Shown: in pieces, positions 25,401 through 34,856 of the stretch | How positions within the stretch are numbered: the stretch's first letter is position 1 | How the letters are laid out: the number at the start of each line of letters is the position of its first letter | Assembly: GCA_958298945.1 (NCBI GenBank) | Contig: OY282609.1 | Span: 26,509,212-26,573,211 of the forward strand | From: Atherix ibis | Lineage: Eukaryota > Arthropoda > Insecta > Diptera > Athericidae | Reading direction: 5' to 3' | DNA: 64,000 bases | Made by a program: the position numbers and the translations under genes | The notes under the pieces: generated by a model | Database searches by the model: none | The model's input: the letters and a program-made list of their open reading frames with translations, nothing else | Told to the model about the DNA's origin: nothing

Positions 25401-27016
25401 GTCGATGTCCATTTTTGAAAAAAAATCCCTTTCAATTTAATTTGATTTGTGCGTTTGCTTTGAAAAATATGTTTAAAAAAATGTTCTATAATAAATCGAA
25501 TTAATGTTAATTGGTGCTGATAATACAGTTAGAAACTTTCGCTTTTACTTCTACTCTTACTAGATTGTATGGACAAAAGGCCGGAAAACGGTATTCAAGA
25601 GAAATTCCTTATAAATTGAAGGGTGACCGACCTAACCTCCACTTTTATCCAAAGCGAAAATTTCGAGTGACAGCGATTTAGTGAAAACAGTGGCCCTGAA
25701 GTCCTGATACCACTCTATTGGTGGCCCAACAGTTCTTTCAGTCTCTTTGCATTTAATTAAATCAAGGCAAACCACCAAGACTTAATTAATCAATTATGCA
25801 TCAAAAGTAATATTGCTCGTTACCATCTTCATGAAAATGTTATGAAATGAAATGTTAGTTGTGTTCAATTCCTACGACCTCTGCCGTTTCCTCGTAATCA
25901 AGTCATTATACTGTCATTGTTGGGGGGCTTTTAATTCTGTAGCTATTATTTAAATGGAAAGGAAGACAATCAGTGCTCTTTTTAATAGTAAAGAAAATTG
26001 CTCATAAAATGATTGGTGAAAATCTGACATTTAAACTGTCTTATTTTATTGTTGTTCAAAGTTACTTCAAAACTGTTTTTTTGTGCTTCCTTCTCAAATG
26101 TATTCGAATTTCTAAGAAAGACGCCCAAAATGCCTATAATTGAAAATTCCTTTGTTCAAAATTTGAAAATTTCATTAATTTTAATTGTGCAAAATTAAAG
26201 TTGAAAATTAGTTATATGATCAAAGCATAAATTTAACTTAGTTAGAATTGAAGAAACCATAGTGGATGGTTTTAGTTTTATTACACGTAATACACATGTT
26301 AACTGAGTAGAGTGGGGCAGGTTTCAATTTTGCTAAAGTTTTTTAATGATATTTATTTTGGACATATGATATATTTATATATATTATATGAACAGACATT
26401 ATTAAAAATTTTTGTAATATTAAAAAATAAATTATTTTCTGAGCAATTAAAAAAATATTTTTAAATTAACAGAAAATGTATAATATTTTATGCTTATCTT
26501 CAATGACTATTAGCTGAAAGTAGCATAAAATAAATTACAATATTTTTATTTATAGACTTTTGTAAAAAATGTTTAGAATTTATTTTTGAATTTTTGTGAA
26601 TAAATTGATTATTTTTTGGACATTTCTGAGCAATAAAAATTTTATTTAATTGCAAAGTCCACTTAGGATATAATTTCAAGAATTTTGAATATTTTCAATA
26701 TCGTAAATATGAGGTCTGGCTTAAAAATAAAATGTGCAAATCCAATAGTTCAATTTAAAAAGAAAAACTTATTTAGCAAAAAGAAGCTTTACGAAAACTC
26801 TGCAAATGTTGCAACGGAAATGTTTCTGTTCTTGTATAGTACAGATACCAGAAATGTTGCGCAAGATTTTAACTTCCTATACGTAGCTGTCAAAATTGAT
26901 TGTTTTTCTCATTCTAACACTCCAAATTCTCATATCCGCTCGATGTCCTGCAGTAGAAATTGTCTACTTTTTTCGTTCCAACCCTCACATTTGGTGTCGG
27001 TTGAGGAATTTTTTGA
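16401..27016. other. Long AT-rich intergenic region
   Basis: About 10.6 kb with no gene I can support. Low-complexity A/T dominates 16.8-18.2 and 20.6-23.7 kb. The 18.2-18.9 and 19.2-20.5 kb parts are more complex and could hold regulatory sequence or untranslated exons of the neighbouring gene; open frames there (19452-19709, 19875-20384) are hydrophobic, AT-driven and motif-free. A tRNA-like T-arm occurs at 23830-23848. A short repeat shared with 49 kb is at 23168-23195, and a weak dispersed-repeat copy at 24855-24893. Confidence 0.5.
23168..23195 (+). repeat. Short interspersed word shared with 49 kb, copy 1
   Basis: Contains 'GCAAGACGTTAAAAGGCCTC', identical to 49053-49072, with similar bases on both sides (TCCTRG before; A-CAARGRA-like after). 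Far from any recognised element. Confidence 0.7.
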
Positions 27017-27028
27017 GTTATAATTTAT
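27017..27028 (+). repeat. Target-site duplication, 5' copy
   Basis: 'GTTATAATTTAT', repeated exactly at 32203-32214, bracketing the LINE. Confidence 0.85.
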
Positions 27029-27037
27029 GGCAATAGC

Positions 27038-27253
27038 GATCATAAGATAGGAATAGAGATATCGATCGGAGTGTTCAGATCATAGGATCATAGATAAGAT
27101 CATAACGATCATAAGATATCGCAAGATAAATACTGTAAGAAAATAATTTTTAGTGAAATTTATTAACGAAGTGAAGTAAAATTAAGTAAATATTGTAATA
27201 TTAAAAAATAATGGTTGAAACTAGTCATAAGATCGGACAATAGGATCATAAGA
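27038..27253 (+). promoter_or_regulatory. Iterated GATCATAAGA motifs in LINE 5' UTR
   Basis: GATCATARGA occurs at 27038-27047, 27078-27087, 27107-27116 and 27244-27253, with one-base variants at 27086 and 27098. LINEs of this type carry an internal promoter at their 5' end, so repeated motifs there are candidate regulatory sites; function is inferred. Confidence 0.5.
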
Positions 27254-27293
27254 CAATAGATATTATCGGTAATAGATATCGATATTGCAGATC

Positions 27294-27374
27294 GGATATT
27301 AGACAATAGCTAAGTGGAAAGGATATTAGACAATAGATAAGTGGATAGGATATTAGACAATAGATGAGTGGAAA
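27294..27374 (+). repeat. 27-bp tandem repeat (3 copies) in LINE 5' UTR
   Basis: Units begin at 27294, 27321 and 27348, each containing 'GGATATTAGACAATAG' then 'AAGTGGA' or 'GAGTGGA'. Copies differ by one to three bases. Confidence 0.85.
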
Positions 27375-27442
27375 GTGTAAAGTAATCGCGATTATAATAG
27401 ACGATTGAGTTGAAGTGAATTTAGATGAACTTCATTATTTTT

Positions 27443-27447
<5 letters not shown>

Positions 27448-27516
<69 letters not shown>
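27448..27516 (+). repeat. 69-nt poly(T) tract in LINE 5' UTR
   Basis: An uninterrupted run of 69 T residues ending 23 nt before the ORF1 start codon, inside the element as defined by its target-site duplication. The transcript would carry a U69 tract in its leader. Length could be affected by assembly or sequencing error. Confidence 0.9.
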
Positions 27517-27518
<2 letters not shown>

Positions 27519-27539
27519 TATTTTTTCATTTTATAAATC

Positions 27540-28907
27540 ATGGAGTGCGGAAATAACATAGTAAATAGAAACCAATACAATGTCGACATGTTTGGTGAAT
27601 GTCTTCTCGAGTTAAAGAAGGAGGGTACCGACATAGCAAAATTCATAAGACAGGTAAGCGATAAATTTAGTTTACAGGACGACCTGCAGAAGATTTTCTC
27701 GGATAAAGAAATGAGACCTACAAGGAAAAGGGCTAAGGTTTCCAATGAGGTCATTCATGACAACAATAGGTTTCACCTACTGAGGGATACATCAGCCGAA
27801 AAGGAAATTACACCACCAGCAGTAACTACAAAAAAAAGTATACCTTCAACCGTGAAGGTAAAAGAAAATACACAGCAGTCAAAAATAATTAAACAATTAC
27901 ATCGACCTCCGCCAATAAGCTGCTATAAAATGAATATATCGGAATTTGTCAATGAGATAAGGGGAAAAAAAATCCTCAATGGAGAAGTGAAAATACGCAA
28001 TCTCCAAAATGGCAAGTCAATCTTAAAATTGACAAATATGCAGGATCACAAAGAAATTCTCAAGCGCATGAATGAGAAGAAAATTGAAGGATTCACCTAC
28101 ACTCCGAAGGAGGAAAAAAAATTTTCAGTGCTACTCAAAGGATTGCATCAGGATTCCAATGAGTCAGAAATTACCAACGAATTGAAATCGATATTTGGTC
28201 AAGGCCAATTAAATCAAGTAGCCAGGTTTAAAACCCGCTACTCAGAAAAGAATAACGTCCTTTCAAATATATTCCTTGTCCAATTCGAGCCAGGGTTCAA
28301 TCCGAATAATTTAAAAGATGTTAACTACATCTTATACCAAAAAGTGACATGGGATCATATTCGCAGTAGTGGTCCTATTCAATGTAGGAACTGCCAAAAG
28401 TTCGGACACACTGCAAGAAATTGCCTTATGCAATATAAGTGCGTTAAGTGTGCAGAAAAGCATGGACCCACAGAATGTAGGAAAACTAAAGTCGACAGCG
28501 ATACGGAACCATTTTGTGTTAACTGCGGAAAATCTGGGCATCCTGCAAATTACAGAGGGTGCGAGTTCTACCAAAAAATTTTAAATAACCAAAGACGTCA
28601 ACAATTGGAGAAAAAAAGACAAGTGGAAGAAAAGCGTTTCATCGTTCAAGAGTCGGTCAATAGATACGTCACACCGAAAATATCATTTGCGGATATAACA
28701 AAGTCAAGGACGGAACCTCGAAGTACGTCAACCACCACAGCCGGAACTTTTGGAGATTTTGCGAAGGAATGCAATAATTTATTTGGTTGCAGCCTACCAG
28801 ATTTAATGATAAAGGTGAGAAACTTTATGCCAACTTTCAACGCCATTACAAACCAGCAAGATAAGCAAATCGCTTACCTACAGTTAGTGATGGACTTATG
28901 CACGTAG
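27540..28907 (+). CDS. LINE ORF1 protein, Gag-like with three CCHC knuckles
   Basis: A 455-residue nucleic-acid-binding protein that would package the LINE RNA. Residues 59-68 form a basic patch ('RPTRKRAKVS', possible nuclear signal). Residues 120-280 resemble the domain that precedes the zinc knuckles in Jockey ORF1 proteins ('YTPKEEKKFSVLLKGL' about 187-202). Three knuckles follow: C282-C295 (C-x2-C-x4-H-x4-C, 'CRNCQKFGHTARNC'), C301-C313 ('CVKCAEKHGPTEC') and C326-C341 ('CVNCGKSGHPANYRGC'). A basic, glutamine-rich stretch comes after (345-375). The ATG follows the T69 tract by 23 nt in the context 'AATCATGGAG'. The stop codon TAG is immediately followed, in the same frame, by the ATG of ORF2. 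No disabling mutation is seen. Confidence 0.92.
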   Translation: MECGNNIVNRNQYNVDMFGECLLELKKEGTDIAKFIRQVSDKFSLQDDLQKIFSDKEMRPTRKRAKVSNEVIHDNNRFHLLRDTSAEKEITPPAVTTKKSIPSTVKVKENTQQSKIIKQLHRPPPISCYKMNISEFVNEIRGKKILNGEVKIRNLQNGKSILKLTNMQDHKEILKRMNEKKIEGFTYTPKEEKKFSVLLKGLHQDSNESEITNELKSIFGQGQLNQVARFKTRYSEKNNVLSNIFLVQFEPGFNPNNLKDVNYILYQKVTWDHIRSSGPIQCRNCQKFGHTARNCLMQYKCVKCAEKHGPTECRKTKVDSDTEPFCVNCGKSGHPANYRGCEFYQKILNNQRRQQLEKKRQVEEKRFIVQESVNRYVTPKISFADITKSRTEPRSTSTTTAGTFGDFAKECNNLFGCSLPDLMIKVRNFMPTFNAITNQQDKQIAYLQLVMDLCT

Positions 28908-31841
28908 ATGCACATGGGCAGCTTCAATAATTTAGAAATAGTCTCCTTAAATGCATGCTCTCTTGTAAGTCATCATAAGCGAATCGAACTGCTCTCGTTT
29001 ATTCAGGAGAATGCAAGCTGTATTTTTTTATTAAATGAGACCAAATTAAAAATAAACCACAATCTCCAGTTTGCTGGCTATAGTGTGGTAAGAAACGATG
29101 CTGTAACTGGCACAGCAATAGTTTTACCAAACAAATGCAGGTTCAAAAAAATCAATAACTATACTACAGAGAATATTTCTACTACCTCCATTCAAATTCA
29201 ACTAGTAGTCAATAGAACAACCTGTAACATCCAACTTATCTCATGCTATATAAGGGCGGGCTCTCCTGCCCAAGAGCTTAGAGATTTCATGGATTTCCTG
29301 AATAAAACCAGTATGGAATCCGATGGTTTAATAGTTGGAGGAGATTTGAATGCTAGAAGCAAATTGTGGAACGACACAAGCAGTAATACCAATGGCACAG
29401 TCATGTGCAATTGGCTTGCTACCAATGGCCCAAATGAATTGCGGGTAATCAGTCCCTCCGAACCTACAAGACCACAGAGCGGGTCAATAATAGACCATTT
29501 CATAATCTCGGACAATATATTTAATTTTATTGGAGCATGGAGGGTAAAAGTGTCTACCTCAACTTTCCACTCGGACCACTTTCCAATACATCTTAAGGTA
29601 AACGTGCATGGTAGTTTGAGTTTTTTGCTGCCTGATCTGCCGCGGGTTATAGACTACAATAGAATAAACTGGACCAAATTTAAACAACACTTTGATGAAG
29701 AACTAAATACCATTCAAATTTCTGATGCTAAGAATCACACTAACGACGAAATAGATAATTTAATATATTCTTTCACAAACTGCATTAAAAACTCGATTGA
29801 AAAGACGGCCAATGTAAAACCGAAAATTAACTGTAAATATGACCACTTACCTCACACCTTAGTAAAGCTGTTAAAAATCAGAAAATTTTGGAGAAGACAA
29901 CTTAAAAAGATTTTCATTCGAAATCTAAATAAAACAAATGCGGAATATACGTTACTACTCTCAAAAATTAACTGTATTTCAATAATAATCAGAGACCAGG
30001 TTAAATTACATATGGATGCTAAATTGAACAAATATTTACGTACTTTAAGGCCAAGTGCAAATGTCTTTCAAAGGATAGACAAAATTTCTGGCAGGAAAAG
30101 GATGAATAAAGTTACAGTTATGGATGAGGATGGTAAACCTATCTCCATGAATCCGGAAGCTACTGCAGATGCATTCGCAAAGTTTTACCAAAAGCTCTGC
30201 GAGCAAAGACCACCAAACCCGCAAGGTGAATTCGCTTCCACAGTAATTGGCAGAATTGGGGAGTATATGAAGACCGGCGTGCCGCAATGTAACTTTAGTG
30301 GCAAGAATAGAGCCACTTCTATAAAATTGAATGGCCTATTTCTTAAACTTAAGGACATATACCATTACTTAACACACTTAAACAGCAAAAAGTCATCGGG
30401 TCCAGATGGAATTCCTAACTGCGTGATAAAAAACTTAACGTTTAACGGAAAATCAGCTTTGCTTATAATTCTTAATAACTGTTTGAACAATTTCTACTTC
30501 CCAAAAACTTGGAAAGAGGCCATTATAGTTAATATTCCAAAAAAAAACATTAAAGCAAAAATTTCGGAACACAGGCCAATTTCTCTGCTCTCAAATATCG
30601 GAAAAATTCTTGACAGATTTATCCATGATAGACTGTTATTACAACTAGAAGAGATGAACGCAATTCCATCCAATCAATTCGGATTTCGAAAGGACCACTC
30701 TACCCTGGATGCATTACTGAAATTGCACAGCGATATTACCGGAGGATTAAACATCAAAAGAAGCACGGTTATCTGCAGTCTAGACATCAAGAAAGCATTC
30801 GACACAGTATGGTGGGATGGACTGCTGTTTAAACTTATAAAACTGAAAATTGATCGAAGATTGATTTTTATGTACAGATCGTTTTTGGCTGACAGACTCT
30901 TCAGTACAAAATTTCACAATAAGATATCGGCCAAATTCCCACTACAGCGGGGTGTCCCACAGGGATCTATTTCAGGGCCTCTACTATATAGTATATTCAT
31001 CTCCGACATTCCTCCACTGCCTGACTGTGGCACTCTTTATTACGCGGACGACACCCTAGCATACGCTACTCACGACAATCCCAGGATTGCGTTAAAATTT
31101 ATCAAGGAAGGATTGATAATTATTCTGGAATTTTACAAGAAGTGGGGAATCGAAGTTAATTCAGAAAAAACGCAGCTAATATGCATTCGCAACTCTTCAA
31201 AACAGGGACTTTATAAAATAGTTGCAAAAAGTAAAATTTCTATTATGCTGAACGGTGTTAAGATAGATGCGGCAGCTAAATTGAAATATCTAGGTGTGAC
31301 GTTCACTTCCTTGTTCAAGTTCAACTCCCACGCGGAGTTGAATTTGAGAAAGGCACTTCGGGCTTATTACGGTATAGCATTTCTATTTAAAAATAGATAT
31401 GGTCTATCTATAGATACAAAGTTGTTACTATACAAACAGCTTATTAGACCTGTATTGACGTACGGCTTCCCTATTTGGTTCACGATTTCGAGGAGCCAGG
31501 CAAGAAGATTAGAAAGGTTTGAGAGACGAATACTCCGATATTGCGTAAACTTATTTTTCACTAACGATGGAAAGTACTTCTCCAACAAAATTCTTTACGA
31601 AAAATCGAAAATGTCTCCTCTCTGCGACTACATGATCAACATATCCAAAAAATATCTCGAAAGGGTCATCGCTCATCCTAATCATCTCATTAGGAATATC
31701 CCCAATAATCAACAATACAACAACACCTCAACCTACCTATCACCTTTAATAATCATTAATGAAGCCTATGAAGATCTTTTCAGCACAACTAACAGCGTTA
31801 AATTTTATGATGCGGTCAGAAGGGGCATGCACTTCGGATAA
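28908..31841 (+). CDS. LINE ORF2: endonuclease and reverse transcriptase
   Basis: A 977-residue polyprotein for target-primed reverse transcription. Residues about 8-225 are an APE-type endonuclease: 'VSLNACSL' (N15), 'LLNETKL' (E44), 'VGGDLNARSKLW', 'IIDHFIISD' and the terminal 'SDHFPIHL'. The reverse transcriptase spans roughly 470-760: 'SSGPDGIPN', 'HRPISLLSNIGKILDRFI', 'QFGFRKDHSTLDALLKLH', 'LDIKKAFDTVWWDGL', 'RGVPQGSISGPLLYSIF' and the catalytic 'YYADDT' (D714, D715). No RNase H domain or CCHC motif follows, in keeping with the Jockey clade. Translation probably restarts at the ATG that abuts the ORF1 TAG, or results from readthrough, as the two ORFs share one frame. All catalytic motifs are intact. 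Confidence 0.95.
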   Translation: MHMGSFNNLEIVSLNACSLVSHHKRIELLSFIQENASCIFLLNETKLKINHNLQFAGYSVVRNDAVTGTAIVLPNKCRFKKINNYTTENISTTSIQIQLVVNRTTCNIQLISCYIRAGSPAQELRDFMDFLNKTSMESDGLIVGGDLNARSKLWNDTSSNTNGTVMCNWLATNGPNELRVISPSEPTRPQSGSIIDHFIISDNIFNFIGAWRVKVSTSTFHSDHFPIHLKVNVHGSLSFLLPDLPRVIDYNRINWTKFKQHFDEELNTIQISDAKNHTNDEIDNLIYSFTNCIKNSIEKTANVKPKINCKYDHLPHTLVKLLKIRKFWRRQLKKIFIRNLNKTNAEYTLLLSKINCISIIIRDQVKLHMDAKLNKYLRTLRPSANVFQRIDKISGRKRMNKVTVMDEDGKPISMNPEATADAFAKFYQKLCEQRPPNPQGEFASTVIGRIGEYMKTGVPQCNFSGKNRATSIKLNGLFLKLKDIYHYLTHLNSKKSSGPDGIPNCVIKNLTFNGKSALLIILNNCLNNFYFPKTWKEAIIVNIPKKNIKAKISEHRPISLLSNIGKILDRFIHDRLLLQLEEMNAIPSNQFGFRKDHSTLDALLKLHSDITGGLNIKRSTVICSLDIKKAFDTVWWDGLLFKLIKLKIDRRLIFMYRSFLADRLFSTKFHNKISAKFPLQRGVPQGSISGPLLYSIFISDIPPLPDCGTLYYADDTLAYATHDNPRIALKFIKEGLIIILEFYKKWGIEVNSEKTQLICIRNSSKQGLYKIVAKSKISIMLNGVKIDAAAKLKYLGVTFTSLFKFNSHAELNLRKALRAYYGIAFLFKNRYGLSIDTKLLLYKQLIRPVLTYGFPIWFTISRSQARRLERFERRILRYCVNLFFTNDGKYFSNKILYEKSKMSPLCDYMINISKKYLERVIAHPNHLIRNIPNNQQYNNTSTYLSPLIIINEAYEDLFSTTNSVKFYDAVRRGMHFG

Positions 31842-32178
31842 TGGTCCACCTACTTTTAATTTTAGATTTAAGTTAAGTTTAAGTTTATTGTTACTACATT
31901 TTGTTACCTAATTCATAAGTTAGTATTAGCTCAAACAAACCATATACCTGACAAGCCATACATAAGTAGAAAGGTATCGCAACTATGTATTATATATTGA
32001 GAAAATAAATATTAACATTAAAAAAAGAGAAAAGAGTTCAGCCTGAGCGCTTAAGAAAGTACGATAATTATCGAATTAGGCATAAGATTTAGCCTTAAGA
32101 TTAGCAGTAAGATAATACTATACAGTTTTAGTATATAAGTTAAGATAAGAGACAAATGTACCAAAATTAAACTGAATA

Positions 32179-32205
32179 AATACTGTTAATACTGTTAATA
32201 CTGTT
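32179..32205 (+). repeat. 3' tail of the LINE, (AATACTGTT)3
   Basis: Three perfect 9-bp units at the extreme 3' end of the element, directly abutting the target-site duplication. The final GTT is shared with the duplication. Confidence 0.85.
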
Positions 32206-32214
32206 ATAATTTAT
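32203..32214 (+). repeat. Target-site duplication, 3' copy
   Basis: 'GTTATAATTTAT', identical to 27017-27028. Its first three bases are also the last three of the element's tail repeat. Confidence 0.85.
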
Positions 32215-32598
32215 ATGTAATGAATTCAGTATTAATGCAATTTCGTTAAGTCATTTTCACATTATTTTATACAAAAATCATTTGCTTTTCATGTTTTCTT
32301 TTAAGTAATTAGTGCAAACATTTTACTTCTTGATTAATAACAGTACTTTAAGTTAACATGAAAGCTTTTTTCTGTTTAGTAAGTATACTTTCTATATGAT
32401 TTTATGTTCTTCAATACTACGGCATTAATAATTTTTTAATATTTTCCAATCTTTTAAGAAATAAGAAAAATTATAAAGGAAATTATAAATTTGTTCACTG
32501 TTTTATTTATTTTAATTTTAAGAAAGCCTCGAAAACTTGTCCAATTTTTTGAATAATTTAAGTTATTTTAAATTTTTTAACGTGAATATTTTTAATAA
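32215..32598. other. AT-rich spacer between LINE and mariner 2
   Basis: Simple A/T sequence; no coding or RNA feature seen. Confidence 0.6.
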
Positions 32599-33869
32599 TA
32601 TCAGGTGAATGGAATTAATTCGTAGGGTTTTACAAAAGATGGCGGTAGCCAACTATCCATAGTCCCACATACAAAAGAAGCTACTGACATAACGCAACTT
32701 TTCCACTATATGACATTTTGTTATAGTATCAGTAGCACTTGTTGCGCAGTGTCAAACATGTCGAAGTTCATGCCTGAAAAATCGTTTTTGCGGGAAGTAT
32801 TACTCCATTACTTCAACATGAAGAAAAGTGCCGCGGAAAGTCATCGTATTTTAATGGATGTCTACGGTGAACATGCTCTTGCTGAGCAAACTTGCAAAAA
32901 GTGGTTTGCGCGGTTTAAAAATGGAAATTTTGATTTGGAAGACATGGAACGTCCCGCACAGCCGAAAAAGTTCGAAGATGAAGATTTGGTGACGTTGCTC
33001 GATGAAGACCCGTGCCAAACACTCCGGGAGTTGTCCACATCACTTGGAGTCGACTTTTTGACGGTCGGAAAACGCCTGAAAACCATAGGAATGGTACAAA
33101 AACAGGGAACGTGGGTTCCACATGAGTTGTTTGGCACGGACGTCGAACGGCGTTTAGTCACCTGTGAGATTCTTCTCCAACGACAGACAAGGAAGGGATT
33201 TCTGCATCGAATCGTCACTGGTGACGAGAAGTGGGTACTCTAGGACAATCCCAAACGCAGAAAATCGTGGGGCTTGCCCGGTCATGAATCGACATCGTCC
33301 CCCAGATCGAATATTCATGGAAAGAAGATCTTACTATGTATTTGGTGGGATCAGCTGGGTGTTATTTATTGTGAGCTCCTCCAACCGGGTGAAACCATCA
33401 CTGGGGACATATATAGATGACAATTGATGCGTTTGAACAGAGCATTACAAGAAAAGCGGCCACAATATAAAGATCGACACGACAAAGTAATTTTGCTCCA
33501 CGACAATGCAAGACCCCATGTTGCGAAAGTCGTACAAACTTATTTAAATACGCTGAAATGGGAAGTTCTGCCTCACCCGCCATATTCACCAGACATTGCC
33601 CCATCTGATTATCATTTGTTTCGATCCATGGTGCATGGCTTGTCAGAGCAGCACTTCGACAACTACGAAATGACCAAAAATTGGATCGATTCTTTCATCG
33701 AATTTAAAGAAGAAGAATTTTTTCCACGCGGTATCCGAGCATTACCAGAAAGATGGCAAAAAGTAGTGGATAACGGAGGAAAATACTTTGAATAACGCTT
33801 CTGTAATGATACTGTCATAATAAACCACGAAACTTTGCAAAAAAACGCTACGAATTAAATACACCTGAT
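32599..33869 (+). mobile_element. Mariner element 2, nearly intact, with TIRs
   Basis: A 1267-bp mariner (32601-33867) flanked by TA (32599-32600 and 33868-33869). The ends form terminal inverted repeats: left 'TCAGGTGAATGGAATTAATT', then 'CGTAGGGTTTT'; right, read inwards, 'TCAGGTGTATTTAATTCGTA', then 'GCGTTTT'. They match over about 28 bp with a short gap. Transposase ends 'GKYFE', the usual mariner C-terminus. Confidence 0.93.
32758..33795 (+). pseudogene. Mariner transposase 2 (DD34D), two premature stops
   Basis: One continuous 345-codon frame, the standard mariner length, from 'MSKFMPEKSF' to 'GKYFE'. It has an N-terminal HTH region ('KKSAAESHRILMDVYGEHAL', 'WFARFKNGNFDLED'), the linker 'WVPHEL', and the catalytic triad 'GDEKW' (D1), 'LLHDNARPH' (D2) and 'PDIAPSDYHLF' (D3) with 34 residues between D2 and D3. 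The only lesions are TAG at 33241-33243 (expected Y after 'KWVL') and TGA at 33418-33420 (after 'DIYR'); there is no frameshift. It is therefore a recent casualty. It resembles mauritiana or vertumnana-type elements but differs from mariner 1. Confidence 0.92.
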
Positions 33870-34330
33870 ATGTAAATTGTAAGCCATCTCTCAGCTTACT
33901 TATTTTTTATTTCAATTTTATATTAAAATGTTAACAAATTTTCCATGATTTTAATATTTTTTATTTTGATATTCAGTAAATAAATACATTTGAGTCCAAA
34001 CTGAGAGTAAATAGACTTTCATAAATTATAAAAATATACTCTAAACATTAAATAAGAGCTTATGCCCTATGATAATATCCGAAAATATCAAACTAGTAAA
34101 CTTGCTTTAAAACTAATTAAGAGCACAGTTTTAAGTTATATTTAAGTCTAAATTAAAACGATTTGATCAGTTAATGAATTTCCTACCTTAAATGCAATAC
34201 TTGTACTGCTTCATATTTTTGGGCATTTGAAAATAATTTTAAGGATTTTGACTAAAATGCGCCTATTATTAAAATATCTATAGATAGTGCTGTGTTTATA
34301 AAAATATTCAAAAAAAACTGTTTCCTAGCA
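33870..34330. other. AT-rich spacer
   Basis: Low-complexity sequence, nothing recognised. Confidence 0.6.
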
Positions 34331-34745
34331 AAATAAGTAGGAAGTATGAGGTATTTACTACAGAATTATAATACGACTGGTAAATATTCCTTATCCAGAA
34401 TACAAGGTTTTCGGTGGTATGAGGCATTTTTGGATGGTCGAAGGAGGAGAAAAATGCCTGCAATATCAAAAACTGATGAACATGTGGAACGAGTAAGGGT
34501 TGTTGTAAAGTCAGGTCGTCGATTTATATTGTAGATCCTTGAAATGCTCAGAAAAAATGTTATTTTTATCAGATCGGAAGAGCATCTTCTTGTCACACTA
34601 TTATTTGCATCAAATATCTGTTGTCGAAAGATTTAAATTCATGCCATTTTGGTACTGTCGATAACATGCAAAAAAGTATAACCAAAGAGCTGATGGCCAC
34701 TGCAGTAAAAGCCTTGCAGCACTGGTACGAAACAACCCCTAAGAC
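34331..34745 (+). pseudogene. Mariner relic 5, internally deleted
   Basis: The first part encodes a mariner HTH/linker: 'SLSRIQGFRWYEAFLDGR', then 'ISKTDEHVERVRVVVKSGRR', matching the '...RTDENVERVRELVRSDRR' pattern of several mariner subfamilies. About 90 nt later the C-terminal part appears: 'FHFGTVDNMQKSITKEL', then 'ALQHWYE'. The catalytic core between them is absent, so this is an internal-deletion derivative or a decayed non-autonomous copy. No TIRs were identified. Confidence 0.7.
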
Positions 34746-34780
34746 ATTATCAAGAAACTTTTTAAGTTTCTTGATAATGT
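34744..34780. repeat. Perfect hairpin, 17-bp arms, 3-nt loop
   Basis: 'ACATTATCAAGAAACTT' (34744-34760) pairs perfectly with 34764-34780 across 'TTT'. Directly after the mariner relic's C-terminal remnant. No T-run terminator context; eukaryotic setting. Confidence 0.85.
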
Positions 34781-34802
34781 AAGGTTTCTGACACAAGAGC
34801 CA

Positions 34803-34856
34803 GGAGCCATTTTATATCGCCGCGACCATGAGGTCATTTGGCGGCCCAAACTTTTC
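34803..34856 (+). repeat. Dispersed repeat family, copy 2
   Basis: 'GGAGCCATTTTATATCGCCG' followed by 'CGACCATGAGGTCATTTGGC'. Related to 2861-2928 and to 40741-40803 on the other strand. Confidence 0.6.

Larger units (their letters stand above)
27029..32205 (+). mobile_element. Full-length Jockey-clade LINE with intact ORFs
   Basis: A complete non-LTR retrotransposon of about 5.18 kb: 5' UTR 27029-27539, ORF1 27540-28907, ORF2 28908-31841, 3' UTR to 32205. It is bounded by a perfect 12-bp direct repeat (27017-27028 and 32203-32214) of which the last three bases of the element (GTT) overlap the 3' copy. Both ORFs are free of stops and frameshifts, and the duplications are identical, so insertion is recent and the copy may be active. 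ORF2 has an apurinic-type endonuclease and reverse transcriptase but no RNase H, and ORF1 has three CCHC knuckles, the layout of the Jockey clade. Unlike most Jockey elements it ends in three copies of a 9-bp repeat rather than poly(A). Confidence 0.93.
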
